Positions 47,346 through 56,896 of a stretch of 64,000 bases of DNA are shown here, in pieces. Numbering within the stretch: the stretch's first letter is position 1; the number at the start of each line of letters is the position of its first letter. The DNA lies in assembly GCA_028871455.1 (NCBI GenBank), contig JAGWNF010000013.1, positions 17,024 through 81,023 of the forward strand. The letters are read 5' to 3'. This DNA comes from Alphaproteobacteria bacterium. GTDB lineage: Bacteria > Pseudomonadota > Alphaproteobacteria > ATCC43930 > CGMCC-115725. Made by a program: the position numbers and the translations under genes. The notes beneath the pieces were generated by a model. It worked only from the letters and a program-made list of their open reading frames with translations, searched no databases and was not told where the DNA came from.

Positions 47346-48472
47346 GTCTTCAGCGGTGCGAAGCCGTTGAATCCGACCGAAGCATACGTCGACGTATAGG
47401 CGCCGGTCGACAGGATCTCGACCTTGTTGCCAACTTTGAGGTCGAGCGGCAACCGATAGACCGTCCGTTCGTACAAAATGTCGGCGGAATCGCAGGTCGG
47501 TCCCGCAATCACAGTCGGTCCACGCGGTCCGCCATCGGCCGGTGTCTTGATCTTGTACTTGATCGCCTCGTCCATGGTCTCGGCCAAGCCGTTGAACTTG
47601 CCGACATCGAGATAGACCCAGCGCTTCGGGTCCTTCGCCGACTTCTTCGAAATCAGCACGACCTCGCTCTGGATCACGCCAGCGTCGCCGACGATCGAGC
47701 GGCCCGGCTCGACGATGAGTTCGGGCAGGTTGTTGCCGAAATGCTTGGTCATCGCAGTCATAACGGCGTTGGCATAGTTCAGTACCGCCGGCACGTCACC
47801 GCGGTAATGCGCAGGAAAGCCGCCGCCGATATTGACCATGCGCAAGTTGATGTCGGTCTCGGCCAGCAGCGAAAACATGCGTGCCGCGCGCTCGATGGCA
47901 CCATCCCACTGGCTGAGATCGGTCTGCTGCGAACCGACATGGAACGAGATCCCATAGGGATCAAGTCCCAGATCGCGCGCCCGCCGCAGCAGCTCCACCG
48001 CCATTTCCGGCGCGCAACCGAACTTGCGCGACAACGGCCAATCGGCGCCGGTGCATTCCACCAGGATGCGACAAAACACGCGCGCGCCGGGTGCGGCCCG
48101 ACTGAGCTTCTCGAGTTCGGCCTCACTGTCGAAGGCGAAGAGGCGCACGCCCTTGTCGTAGGCGTAGGCGATATCGCGCTCTTTCTTGATGGTGTTGCCG
48201 AACGAGATGTCGTCGGCGCTGACGCCCCGCTCGAGGCACAAATCGGTCTCGGCACGGCTGGCGACGTCGAAGCTCGAGCCGAGGTCCTTCAGCATGCCGA
48301 TGATCTCGGACGCCGGATTTGCCTTAACGGCATAGAACACCCGCGCCAACGGCAGATACCGCCTCAGCAGCTTGTATGCCTGGCCAACGACGTCGAGGTC
48401 GATGACCAAGCAGGGAGTTTCAGGTTGGCCCTCCGCCAGAAACTTGGCGATCTTCTTATTGGTTTCTCGCAT
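47333..48472 (-). CDS. Ornithine/lysine decarboxylase, eukaryote-like fold type III
   Basis: This 379-aa PLP enzyme makes putrescine (or cadaverine) for polyamine synthesis. The PLP lysine is in VFYAVKANP (K50), HVGSQQTDLSQW and EPGRSIVGDAGV bind phosphate and cofactor, and CDSADILYE supplies the active-site Cys and Asp from the partner subunit. Length and text fit alphaproteobacterial ODC/LDC. It has a 497-bp non-coding leader, where a cis-regulatory RNA is plausible. Confidence 0.93.
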   Translation of the reverse strand: MRETNKKIAKFLAEGQPETPCLVIDLDVVGQAYKLLRRYLPLARVFYAVKANPASEIIGMLKDLGSSFDVASRAETDLCLERGVSADDISFGNTIKKERDIAYAYDKGVRLFAFDSEAELEKLSRAAPGARVFCRILVECTGADWPLSRKFGCAPEMAVELLRRARDLGLDPYGISFHVGSQQTDLSQWDGAIERAARMFSLLAETDINLRMVNIGGGFPAHYRGDVPAVLNYANAVMTAMTKHFGNNLPELIVEPGRSIVGDAGVIQSEVVLISKKSAKDPKRWVYLDVGKFNGLAETMDEAIKYKIKTPADGGPRGPTVIAGPTCDSADILYERTVYRLPLDLKVGNKVEILSTGAYTSTYASVGFNGFAPLKTYCI

Positions 48473-48969
48473 CTCCGTATCCTACGCGCGCGCTCCGCCG
48501 CAGCATCGGTACCGGCTGCGCGCAATGAAGTGGAAGGGACGCCATCCGCGGGACAGCGCGGCTCGAAGCCGGGAGGTTTTGCTCAATTCAGGAGACTCGT
48601 GGAGACGCTGAAAGCGGCCCCGGCTGACCCGTTGAGGGCTTCAGAACGGGACGAGCACGCCCCGCATCGGATAGCAACCATATCGTCTTCCCTCTCGGGA
48701 CCGGTCCACGACGACCGGTTCTTCCAAAAAGGACGCGTTACGTCGTTGCATAACCACGATGGGCCATAGGCACGTGCGAGTGCGTCGCACACTTTAGATA
48801 CGCTCATCGCGCCACGATGCAAGAAAAAATTCATGGAAAGGTTAAATTTTCCGCGGGTCGTGGCGGCGATCACGCGTCGCAAGTTGTGCACGCAGCGTGT
48901 TTCGAACCGGCGAAACATCTGCAGCACGATGATGGCGCATGCTGCGCCGCAACGTCGCGCGAGTCTGCG
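48473..48969. other. Long leader region of the decarboxylase gene
   Basis: These 497 bp separate the decarboxylase start from the DUF6476 stop. No confident gene is present. A perfect 7-bp stem ACCGGTC/GACCGGT with a 6-nt loop lies at 48700-48719, and a 74-codon minus frame (48583-48807) of unknown standing overlaps it. The alphaproteobacterial speF leader RNA is known upstream of such genes; this region is the right place, but I cannot align it. Confidence 0.45.
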
Positions 48970-49299
48970 TCACGGCGACGTAGGCGCGACCTCGATGGTC
49001 GCAATCGGGGCACCGGTCGCGAGATCCAAGACGAGCACACGGACACCGCCGTTCGGCATGTCGACCCGAACCACCAGGTGGCCGCCTTCAACGTCGGTGC
49101 CGATCACCTTCGCGCCAGGCGGCAGCGCGATCCGCCGGACAAAAGGCGCCGCCGGTCGTGCCGCCGACGGCGCTGCCGCGTGGTTAATGCGCCAAATCAC
49201 GGCCGTCGCCAGCGCGCCAATACCCGCCAGCAACAGCACCCCGAGGACGATCACCAGAAGCTTGAGGGCGCGCATTTTCGGGGCCAATTTAGCCGTCAT
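48970..49299 (-). CDS. Small membrane protein, DUF6476-like
   Basis: This 109-aa protein has one transmembrane helix (LKLLVIVLGVLLLAGIGALA) followed by a periplasmic domain with VRRIALPPGAKVIG and VLVLDLATGAPIATIEV. A single-helix protein of this type next to rluD is common in Alphaproteobacteria (DUF6476). Its ATG overlaps that of the divergent rluD within the same CATG; a second ATG at 49275 is an alternative. Confidence 0.8.
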   Translation of the reverse strand: MTAKLAPKMRALKLLVIVLGVLLLAGIGALATAVIWRINHAAAPSAARPAAPFVRRIALPPGAKVIGTDVEGGHLVVRVDMPNGGVRVLVLDLATGAPIATIEVAPTSP

Positions 49300-50278
49300 G
49301 GTCGTCGGGACAAATAGCGATATTCGCCGTGCCGAGGTGTTGGCGGCTGATGCCGGCACGCGGCTCGACCGGATGTTGGCCGCCCGGTTTGCGGACTTCT
49401 CGCGGTCGCGACTCAAGCGTCTGGTCGAGCAGGGTCACGTCACCCTCGACGACAAACCGATCGATGATCCCGCCTTCAAGGTCAAGACAGGACAGATCTT
49501 TACGGTCGCGTTTCCACCACTGGAGTCGGAGACGATCGAGCCCCAACCCATGGATCTGAACATCGTATTCGAGGACGCGCATGTTCTTGTACTCGATAAA
49601 CCAGCCGGCATCGTTGTCCACCCGGCACCCGGCAATCCCGACCGGACCCTGGTCAATGCTCTGGTGGCGCATTGCGGCGACAGTCTCACCGGGATCGGCG
49701 GGGTTCGGCGGCCAGGAATCGTCCACCGCCTCGACAAGGATACGAGCGGCCTGATGGTGATCGCGAAGACCGAGGCGGCCCACCGCGCACTTTCCACAGA
49801 TTTTGCGACGCGGCGGATCACACGGGCCTATCAGGCCCTCGTCTGGGGCGTGCCAACACCGCGGACCGGCGAGATCGTCGGCCCGATCGGCCGTAATCCC
49901 CGCGACCGCAAGACCATGGCGGTGGTCGCGGGCGGCAAGGCGGCGACGACACGCTATAAGGTCCTGAAGAGCTTCGGCACGACGGCCGCGCTGATTGAAT
50001 GCCGGCTCGGGAGCGGACGTACACATCAGATCCGCGTGCATCTGCTCAATAAGGGGAGCCCGATCATGGGCGACCCGGTTTACCGTGGGCGGCATGGGGC
50101 AGCGCGGTTTGCACGGCTACCGCCAGTAGCGCGGCAAGCCTTGGCTGGCCTGCAGCGTCAGGCGCTACATGCCTATCTTTTGGGGTTCCGGCATCCGGCA
50201 ACCGGCGAATACCAGGAATTCAAAACCGCCTTACCTAGCCAGATCGTAGATTTGTTACATAAATTAGAGGATATCTAG
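49298..50278 (+). CDS. rluD: 23S rRNA pseudouridine synthase, RluD family
   Basis: This 326-aa enzyme isomerises uridines in 23S rRNA helix 69. An N-terminal S4 domain (RLDRMLAARFADFSRSRLK) is followed by the catalytic motif HRLDKDTSGLMV with the nucleophile Asp. GRTHQIRVHL is the RNA-binding motif. The frame is open 155 codons upstream, but that part is antisense to DUF6476. It is followed at 62 bp by rpoH, as in relatives. Confidence 0.93.
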   Translation: MVVGTNSDIRRAEVLAADAGTRLDRMLAARFADFSRSRLKRLVEQGHVTLDDKPIDDPAFKVKTGQIFTVAFPPLESETIEPQPMDLNIVFEDAHVLVLDKPAGIVVHPAPGNPDRTLVNALVAHCGDSLTGIGGVRRPGIVHRLDKDTSGLMVIAKTEAAHRALSTDFATRRITRAYQALVWGVPTPRTGEIVGPIGRNPRDRKTMAVVAGGKAATTRYKVLKSFGTTAALIECRLGSGRTHQIRVHLLNKGSPIMGDPVYRGRHGAARFARLPPVARQALAGLQRQALHAYLLGFRHPATGEYQEFKTALPSQIVDLLHKLEDI

Positions 50279-50340
50279 ACTAGACAATACCTGAGTAGGG
50301 AACTAAGATTTCAGCCCAACAGGAAGGATTTCGTCCCGAA

Positions 50341-51234
50341 ATGGCTACTCACGCCCTTCCCTCTGTCGCGCGCGAGGGCAATCTCGCGCGATATCTTGCG
50401 GAAATCCGCCGCTTTCCGATGCTGGCGCCGGAAGAAGAGTACATGCTGGCCAAGCGCTGGCGCGAGCACGGCGACAAGGACGCAGCACACAAGTTGGTGA
50501 CCAGCCATCTGCGACTGGTGGCCAAGATCGCCATGGGCTATCGCGGCTATGGCTTGCCGCTGTCAGAGCTCATTTCCGAAGGCAATGTCGGCATGATGCA
50601 GGCGGTGAAGCGGTTCGACCCCGATCGCGGCTTCCGGCTTGCCACCTATGCGATGTGGTGGATTCGCGCCGCCATCCAAGAATATGTCCTGCACTCCTGG
50701 TCATTGGTGAAAATGGGCACGACCGCAGCGCAGAAGAAGCTGTTCTTCAACCTGCGCAAGATCAAAGGCCAATTGCAGGCGATCGAGGAAGGCGATCTCT
50801 CGCCCGAGAACGTCAAACGGATCGCGCAAGAGCTTGCCGTTCCCGAATCCGATGTGGTTAGCATGAACCGGCGGTTGAGTGCGCCCGACAACTCGCTCAA
50901 CGCGCCGCTGCGCGCCGACGGTGACGGCGAATGGCAGGATTGGCTCGTCGACGAGGAACCGACTCAGGAGACCCGTCTCGGCGACCGACAGGAGCTCGGG
51001 CTGCGGCGCGACCTGCTGCGCACGGCGATGACCCATCTGACTGCCCGCGAACGCGATATCCTCGTCGAGCGCCGGCTCAAGGACGAGCCGGCGACGCTCG
51101 AAGATCTGTCGCAGAAATACGGCATCTCGCGCGAGCGCGTGCGGCAGATTGAGGTGCGGGCCTTCGAGAAACTGCAAAAGGCAATCAAGGCCAAGGCCCT
51201 CGAACGCCGCCCAACGGCCCCGTCGCCGGCCTAA
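50341..51234 (+). CDS. rpoH: Heat-shock sigma factor RpoH (sigma32)
   Basis: This 297-aa sigma factor drives heat-shock gene transcription. Region 2 (ISEGNVGMMQAVKRFDPDRG and ATYAMWWIRAAIQEY) and region 4 (GISRERVRQIEVRAFEKLQ) are complete, and the QKKLFFNLR box is the RpoH-specific feature. Its TAA overlaps the TAG of the convergent anmK, leaving no room for a terminator. Confidence 0.97.
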   Translation: MATHALPSVAREGNLARYLAEIRRFPMLAPEEEYMLAKRWREHGDKDAAHKLVTSHLRLVAKIAMGYRGYGLPLSELISEGNVGMMQAVKRFDPDRGFRLATYAMWWIRAAIQEYVLHSWSLVKMGTTAAQKKLFFNLRKIKGQLQAIEEGDLSPENVKRIAQELAVPESDVVSMNRRLSAPDNSLNAPLRADGDGEWQDWLVDEEPTQETRLGDRQELGLRRDLLRTAMTHLTARERDILVERRLKDEPATLEDLSQKYGISRERVRQIEVRAFEKLQKAIKAKALERRPTAPSPA

Positions 51235-52301
51235 ATGCGCGGCGACGCTCGGTAGAACCGGCCGCCCGGCATCGGCGCGGCGACGCCGGTGGTTTGTGGC
51301 AGACTGAGCGGCAGACCTTTGACCGACCGCACCGCCAGATAAGCAAAAGCCTGCGCCTCAAGAGCATCGCCGTCCCAGCCAGCGTGTTCGACAGGCGCGA
51401 CCGGTGCGTCGAGTTGCGCCGCGAGCATCGTCATGAGCACCGGATTGCGGCGACCGCCGCCAGTCACTAGCCACCGCACCGCCCGTGCCGGGAAATGGCG
51501 GCGTGCGGCGACTATGCCGGCGACGGTCATGGCCGCAAGCGTCGCGGCGCCGTCGGCCGGCGACAATCCGTCGGGCACAAGGCGCGCGAAGTCATCGCGG
51601 TCGAGCGACTTGGGCGGTCGCGCGTCGAAGAACGGATGCGCGAGGAACCGCGCGACGTGGGTCTCGTCGATCTTGCCTTGTCGGGCGAGAGTGCCATCCT
51701 CGTCCACCGGCCTGCCCGTATGGGTCGCGGCCCAATCGTCAAGCAGCGCGTTTCCCGGTCCGGTATCGAAGGCAAGAATTTCATCCTCGCCACCGCCCAA
51801 CCAAGTGACGTTGGCGACGCCGCCGATATTCAGAATCGCAAGCGGCCGCTCGAGCTTGGCGGCAAGCGCCCGGTGGAAGAGCGGTACGAATGGCGCGCCC
51901 TGCCCACCTGACGCGACGTCTGCGGAACGGAAATCGTTGACGACATCGAGGCCGGTCAACCGCGCTAGCAGCGCGCCGTCACCGATCTGCCAGGTGCGGC
52001 GTTCCCACGGCCGATGCAGCACCGTATGACCGTGGAAACCGATCAACGAAGCGTCGTGCAGCCCGTAAGTGCGGATCAGCGTGTCGACAGCCTTGGCATG
52101 CGCAGTCGTCAATGCAGACTCGGCCTCGGCCAGCTGGCCGTTGCCGCCGAGCACCGAGCGAATGCGCTGGCGCAACGCCGCATCGTAAGGGATCGTCATG
52201 GCCCCGTGCGGCACCACGACGGCCAAGCCGTCGGTCTCGATCGCCGCCACGTCGATTCCATCGATCGACGTGCCGCTCATCAGGCCAACGGCCAGGGTCA
52301 C
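51231..52301 (-). CDS. anmK: Anhydro-N-acetylmuramic acid kinase
   Basis: This enzyme of about 356 aa phosphorylates anhydroMurNAc during peptidoglycan recycling, fed by lytic transglycosylases such as the slt product at 15 kb. LMSGTSIDGIDVA binds ATP; NIGGVANVTWL and DTGPGNALLD are also typical. Two GTG starts are possible (52301 and 52340); homology begins right after 52301, so I chose it. It is divergent from tyrS. Confidence 0.93.
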   Translation of the reverse strand: MTLAVGLMSGTSIDGIDVAAIETDGLAVVVPHGAMTIPYDAALRQRIRSVLGGNGQLAEAESALTTAHAKAVDTLIRTYGLHDASLIGFHGHTVLHRPWERRTWQIGDGALLARLTGLDVVNDFRSADVASGGQGAPFVPLFHRALAAKLERPLAILNIGGVANVTWLGGGEDEILAFDTGPGNALLDDWAATHTGRPVDEDGTLARQGKIDETHVARFLAHPFFDARPPKSLDRDDFARLVPDGLSPADGAATLAAMTVAGIVAARRHFPARAVRWLVTGGGRRNPVLMTMLAAQLDAPVAPVEHAGWDGDALEAQAFAYLAVRSVKGLPLSLPQTTGVAAPMPGGRFYRASPRI

Positions 52302-52367
52302 GCCGCCGCCCCGCGACAGTCGCGCGCCGGCTGACGGCACGCCGCCGGTATGCTAGACGCAGTCGCT

Positions 52368-53621
52368 ATGACCAAGGTTCACTCCACCTTTCTAACCGCC
52401 GCCGAGGAACGCGGCTTCATTCATCAGATCACCGACCGCGACGGACTCGACGCCCTCCTCGCCGCCGGACCGGTCACATCCTATATCGGCTTCGATTGCA
52501 CCGCCGACAGCCTCCATGTCGGCAGTCTCCTGCAGATCATGCTACTGCGGCTTTGGCAGCAGGCCGGCAACAAGCCCATCGTGCTGATGGGCGGCGGCAC
52601 CACCAAAGTCGGCGACCCGTCGGGCAAGGATGAGACTCGCCGGATGCTCAGCGAGGCCGAAATTGCAGCCAATATGGCCGGCATTCGCCGTGTCTTCGAG
52701 CGCTTTCTGAGGTTCGGCGACAGCAAGACCGACGCGATCATGGTCGACAACGCCGAATGGCTCGATCGGCTCGAATACATCCCGTTCCTGCGTGAGTACG
52801 GCCGGCATTTCTCGGTCAATCGGATGCTCGGCATGGACAGCGTCAAGCTGCGCCTCGACCGCGAGCACCCGCTGAGCTTTCTCGAATTCAACTACATGGT
52901 GCTGCAGGCATACGACTTCATTGAATTGGCGCGGCGCTATCGATGCGCCGTCCAGATGGGCGGCTCCGATCAATGGGGCAACATCGTCATGGGTGTCGAG
53001 CTCGGCCGTCGCGCCGAAGAACGCGCGCTTTATGGTGTCACCTCGCCGCTCGTCACCACCACGTCGGGTGCCAAGATGGGCAAGACGGCACAAGGCGCCG
53101 TGTGGCTCAACACCGAGCGCCTCAGCTCCTACGACTACTGGCAATACTGGCGCAACACCGAGGACGCCGACGTCGGCCGCTTCCTCCGTCTCTTCACCGA
53201 TCTGCCGATCGCCGAGATCCGGCGGCTTGAGGTCCTGCGCGACAGCGACATCAACCAGGCGAAGATCGTCCTCGCCACCGAAGCGACCGCGCTGGCGCAC
53301 GGCCGCAAAGCCGCCAACGAAGCCGCCGAAACCGCGCACCGCGTATTCACCGAAGGCGGCATCGGCGCCGATCTGCCAGTCACGGAAGCGCCCAAGGCGG
53401 AGCTCGGGTCGGGTCGGCCGGCGATTCATTATTTCCACCGCACCGGCTTGGCACCGAGTCTCGGCGAAGCCCGGCGCCTCATCCGCGGCGGCGGCGCCCG
53501 CGTCAACGATCGCGTCGTCACCGACGAGAACACCATTCTGTCGTTGGCCGATCTCAACGCCGAAGGCGTCATCAAGCTCTCGGCCGGCAAGAAACGCCAC
53601 GCGTTGGTGAAGCCGGTTTAG
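52368..53621 (+). CDS. tyrS: Tyrosyl-tRNA synthetase
   Basis: This 417-aa class I synthetase has the HIGH-like motif in [11 protein letters not shown] and the KMSKS-like motif in [16 protein letters not shown]-terminal S4 domain ([18 protein letters not shown]) binds tRNA. An in-frame ATG six codons upstream exists; the ATG at 52368 fits relatives. The TAG overlaps the stop of the convergent AsmA-like gene. Confidence 0.96.
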   Translation: MTKVHSTFLTAAEERGFIHQITDRDGLDALLAAGPVTSYIGFDCTADSLHVGSLLQIMLLRLWQQAGNKPIVLMGGGTTKVGDPSGKDETRRMLSEAEIAANMAGIRRVFERFLRFGDSKTDAIMVDNAEWLDRLEYIPFLREYGRHFSVNRMLGMDSVKLRLDREHPLSFLEFNYMVLQAYDFIELARRYRCAVQMGGSDQWGNIVMGVELGRRAEERALYGVTSPLVTTTSGAKMGKTAQGAVWLNTERLSSYDYWQYWRNTEDADVGRFLRLFTDLPIAEIRRLEVLRDSDINQAKIVLATEATALAHGRKAANEAAETAHRVFTEGGIGADLPVTEAPKAELGSGRPAIHYFHRTGLAPSLGEARRLIRGGGARVNDRVVTDENTILSLADLNAEGVIKLSAGKKRHALVKPV

Positions 53622-56600
53622 GGTTTCGGCGCGGCGGGTGTTGGCGTCGGCGCAGCGGGCGACGGCGTGGCGGGCGTTGTTGCTGGCTTCGATGGCGAGC
53701 TCGGTGCTGGATTCCAGGCCTTGAACAGGAACAGATTGCGGAGGAATCCGGGCGCCAGGACGCTCAGCGGATTGACCGCAATCTGCGGATTATCGATTGG
53801 GCCGGCGATCCGGAAATTGGCGCCGATGATGCCCTGCCCTTCACCGCCCATGAGCAGACTTCCAATAACGGGAATGTCGCCGATGACGGTATTGAGGATG
53901 TTGGCCGGCACGACCGTGCCAGATGCGTCGAGCGTATTCGCGTCGGAATCCACAGTGCCGTCGACACTGATGCCGATCGCACCGCCATAGGCCCGCATGT
54001 TGGTGATCTTGATCAGGCCCGGACCATAGACGATGTCGCCCTGCAGATTGCTGAAGGGAATGCCGCTGCCGCCGGTGAGGAGATTGGTCACGCCAGTGAA
54101 CGATACCAGTGTCAGCAGCCGCACCAACAGGGGCGCCCGCACCACGCGGTAGTTCGCGCCGTCGAAGCTGCCCTTGAGGACGCGCCTGCCGCCCTCGTCG
54201 ACGGCCTTGCCGGTGACCGAGAACGTTCCACCCTCCACGTCGCCAGTGATGTCGAGCAGCCGCAGCAATGCGCCGAAGTCATCGGCCGTCAGGTCAAACT
54301 TGCCTGGACCGTTGCCGCTGCCGAACCGCACCGCCAATTTCTTGCCTTCGGCGAGGGTGCCGTCGATCTGTGCTTGCTGCCAATGCGGCCCGTTGCTTTG
54401 CAGGTGTGCGGTGAAGTTCGTCAGTTGCCGGCCGCTGCCGAGCACGAGCCGGCCGAGCGTCGCATGGATGGCAAGCGGCGGTTCGCCGGTGCCGGTTTGG
54501 CGCGAGGCTTCGTTCAAGAGTCCGCTCGCATCATAACTCGCGCCCGAGACATCGACGCTCCAGCCATTGCCAGACCGCGTCAACGTCGCTCTCGCATTCG
54601 TATTGCCGGCAACTATCCGCGGCAGGTCGGCGCGCACCAGACCGGCCTTGTCGAAGCTCGCCGACAGCTGGGCGTTGATGCCGCTGCCGGTCAGGCTGGC
54701 GTTGCGGATGCTGGTGAGTTCGTCACCGAGCAGGCCAAGGGTGAATTTCACCGTTGCCGGACGTCCAGCCAGCTTGTGCCAGCCCAACTTGGGGATTTCG
54801 ACGGCCGCATCCTTCAGGTTGGCTGTAATCATGGCATCGGCACGCAGATTGCGCGCCTGCTCATAGACAAGCCCGACAGCGATCGGACCCTTCATCGTCG
54901 CATAGCTGCCAAGATCAAGTCCGAGCCGCGTTCGGCCGGCATCATCGAGACGAGCCTCGACCGTATACCGACGCCGCGGACCCTTGCCGGCAAAATTCTC
55001 GATCCAGGTCAGCTTGGCTGACGTCCCTTCGATCGCCGCCGTGCCGTCGAGCGTCAGCGCTGAACGATCGAGCGTCATCTTGAAATTGCCGTCACTGAGA
55101 TCCTGATGGAAGAAGGCGTGCGGAATCGCGACGTCCGACAGCTGCGCCTCCGTGCGGTATTCGACTTCGTCGAAGTTAAGGTCGTGCTTCAGCGGCAGCC
55201 GGAAAAAGACATGCGCGGTGAAGCTGCCGTGTGCGTGCTCGGCGTCGAGACCGAGCGCCTTGGCGTATTCCAGCGGCTTCGTATCCAGCACCTTGAGCGC
55301 GTCATGCAGCGGTCCGTTCAGCGTGACGTCGATGTCACCCATCTCGTTGTTGGTATCAAGGTTATAGAGCTTGACGGACGCCACCGTGGCCTGACCGCCG
55401 AGCACGTGTCCGCTGGTCGGCGCAAAATTCATTTGCTTGCGATCGAAGTTGACGGTGCCACTCACGCCGCGCACCGGCTCGAGCGGTGGAAAATATTCGA
55501 TGGTCAGATCGTGATAGCTTCCCGTGCCCGTGAATTTCGTGACATCGACCGGTTTCAGCGCACTGGTATCGACATGCATTGCCAAGACGGCATCCATGCT
55601 GTCGATCACGCCATCGTGCACGCGGGTCGTGATCCAATGCCGCGTGTGCGGGCCGATATGCTCGGGCCACAGATGCGGCAACGCATCTACCGGAACGGAT
55701 TTTGCCGTGAGATGTGCCGCTACGTCGAAAGTTTGCGGCCAACTTCCCGCCAGCAAGCCTTTGCCGAGATTGTCGACCTCACCCTGCACGGAGGCTCGAG
55801 GACCGCCGATGTCGAGGTCAAGCTCCTCGATATCGACGCGACCCGCGGCAGGGTTGTAGCTCGCGCGCAGCAAGCCGCCGCTGACCGGCACAGAGCCGTC
55901 AGGCAGATTCTCCTGCCGCAACGAGCCGGCGCCGAACCGCACATCGATGAAGGCGACATCGATAGCCAGCGTGTTGACGTCGAACCCGAGGGCCATTTCA
56001 CCGGAGACCGGCAGGTTCACCACCCCCAACGGCTCCAGCGCCGGCGCCGCCGGCGCGAACACTGCGGGGTTGAGATCGTTGAAGTCGATCTTGACCGAAA
56101 GCTCGCCGGCCGGGCGGTAATCAAGGCGGCCGCGCAACACCGCTTGCTTGCCGGCGATACCGACGGCGAGTTGCATCGTGCCGTCTATGCCATTGGCGCT
56201 TCGCCGCATTGCCAAGTCCAAGCGGTCGGCGCGCCAGGTCACGCCGAGCGATTTGTCGTCGACGATCAGCGTCGCCTCGTTCATGGAAAAATTCGTGAGG
56301 TAGCTGAGGGGACCGCCGCTACCGAGCGGTTCGGCGACGTCGCGTGCCAGGCGGGCTCCCCAGAATTCGGCGGTCTCGCCTTCCGCTTTCTGCTCACCCA
56401 AGGCGAGGTGGAACGAGCCATCCGGCGCCCGCACCACGCGCAAGACGGGGCGGTCAAGCACCATGCGCGACGGTGCGAGGCGTCCCTGCAACACCGCCCA
56501 CGGGCTGAGCACGATTTCCATGGCCTGGAACGTCAAGCGTGCGCCGCTGGTCGGCTGATTGAGGTGGACGCCGCGGGCGAAGAGGTGCAAGCCGCCATGC

Positions 56601-56896
56601 GCCCAGGTCAACACAGTGTGATCGATCGTGACGACGACGCCGTTCGGCCCACTCGACAGCGCCGAAGCCAGGTACGGCGTCACGCGGTCGAGCACCACCG
56701 GCCCCTGCGACAATCGCCATGCGAAGGCGCCGACCGCAGCCAGGATAACCAACAGGATTGTAGCCACGCCAATCGCCAAATGGCGCAAGAAGCGCACGTG
56801 TGCTCGGCGGCGGCCTTGACCGGGCACCGGCGGGCGCGCAGGCTGCGGCAGCGGCTCGCGTGCCGCATCGCCCATGCCTTTGTCGTCGTTCGACAC
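53618..56896 (-). CDS. Large AsmA/YhdP-like envelope protein
   Basis: This 1092-aa protein has a cytoplasmic N-terminus, one transmembrane helix at about 38-60 and a very long beta-rich periplasmic region. The last part reads like the AsmA_2 domain ([32 protein letters not shown] and [17 protein letters not shown]) and the tail is Pro/Ala rich. YhdP and relatives are thought to carry phospholipids to the outer membrane. A GTG at 56896 with a GGGAG 10-14 bp upstream is the preferred start; the ATG at 56875 overlaps the glnE start. Confidence 0.9.
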   Translation of the reverse strand: MSNDDKGMGDAAREPLPQPARPPVPGQGRRRAHVRFLRHLAIGVATILLVILAAVGAFAWRLSQGPVVLDRVTPYLASALSSGPNGVVVTIDHTVLTWAHGGLHLFARGVHLNQPTSGARLTFQAMEIVLSPWAVLQGRLAPSRMVLDRPVLRVVRAPDGSFHLALGEQKAEGETAEFWGARLARDVAEPLGSGGPLSYLTNFSMNEATLIVDDKSLGVTWRADRLDLAMRRSANGIDGTMQLAVGIAGKQAVLRGRLDYRPAGELSVKIDFNDLNPAVFAPAAPALEPLGVVNLPVSGEMALGFDVNTLAIDVAFIDVRFGAGSLRQENLPDGSVPVSGGLLRASYNPAAGRVDIEELDLDIGGPRASVQGEVDNLGKGLLAGSWPQTFDVAAHLTAKSVPVDALPHLWPEHIGPHTRHWITTRVHDGVIDSMDAVLAMHVDTSALKPVDVTKFTGTGSYHDLTIEYFPPLEPVRGVSGTVNFDRKQMNFAPTSGHVLGGQATVASVKLYNLDTNNEMGDIDVTLNGPLHDALKVLDTKPLEYAKALGLDAEHAHGSFTAHVFFRLPLKHDLNFDEVEYRTEAQLSDVAIPHAFFHQDLSDGNFKMTLDRSALTLDGTAAIEGTSAKLTWIENFAGKGPRRRYTVEARLDDAGRTRLGLDLGSYATMKGPIAVGLVYEQARNLRADAMITANLKDAAVEIPKLGWHKLAGRPATVKFTLGLLGDELTSIRNASLTGSGINAQLSASFDKAGLVRADLPRIVAGNTNARATLTRSGNGWSVDVSGASYDASGLLNEASRQTGTGEPPLAIHATLGRLVLGSGRQLTNFTAHLQSNGPHWQQAQIDGTLAEGKKLAVRFGSGNGPGKFDLTADDFGALLRLLDITGDVEGGTFSVTGKAVDEGGRRVLKGSFDGANYRVVRAPLLVRLLTLVSFTGVTNLLTGGSGIPFSNLQGDIVYGPGLIKITNMRAYGGAIGISVDGTVDSDANTLDASGTVVPANILNTVIGDIPVIGSLLMGGEGQGIIGANFRIAGPIDNPQIAVNPLSVLAPGFLRNLFLFKAWNPAPSSPSKPATTPATPSPAAPTPTPAAPKP

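Noticed and set aside
48583..48807. 74-codon frame upstream of the decarboxylase gene
   Set aside because: No ribosome binding site and no recognised similarity; kept only as part of the leader description.
48833..49297. N-terminal extension of rluD by 155 codons
   Set aside because: The extension is antisense to DUF6476 and lacks homology; RluD begins at 49298.
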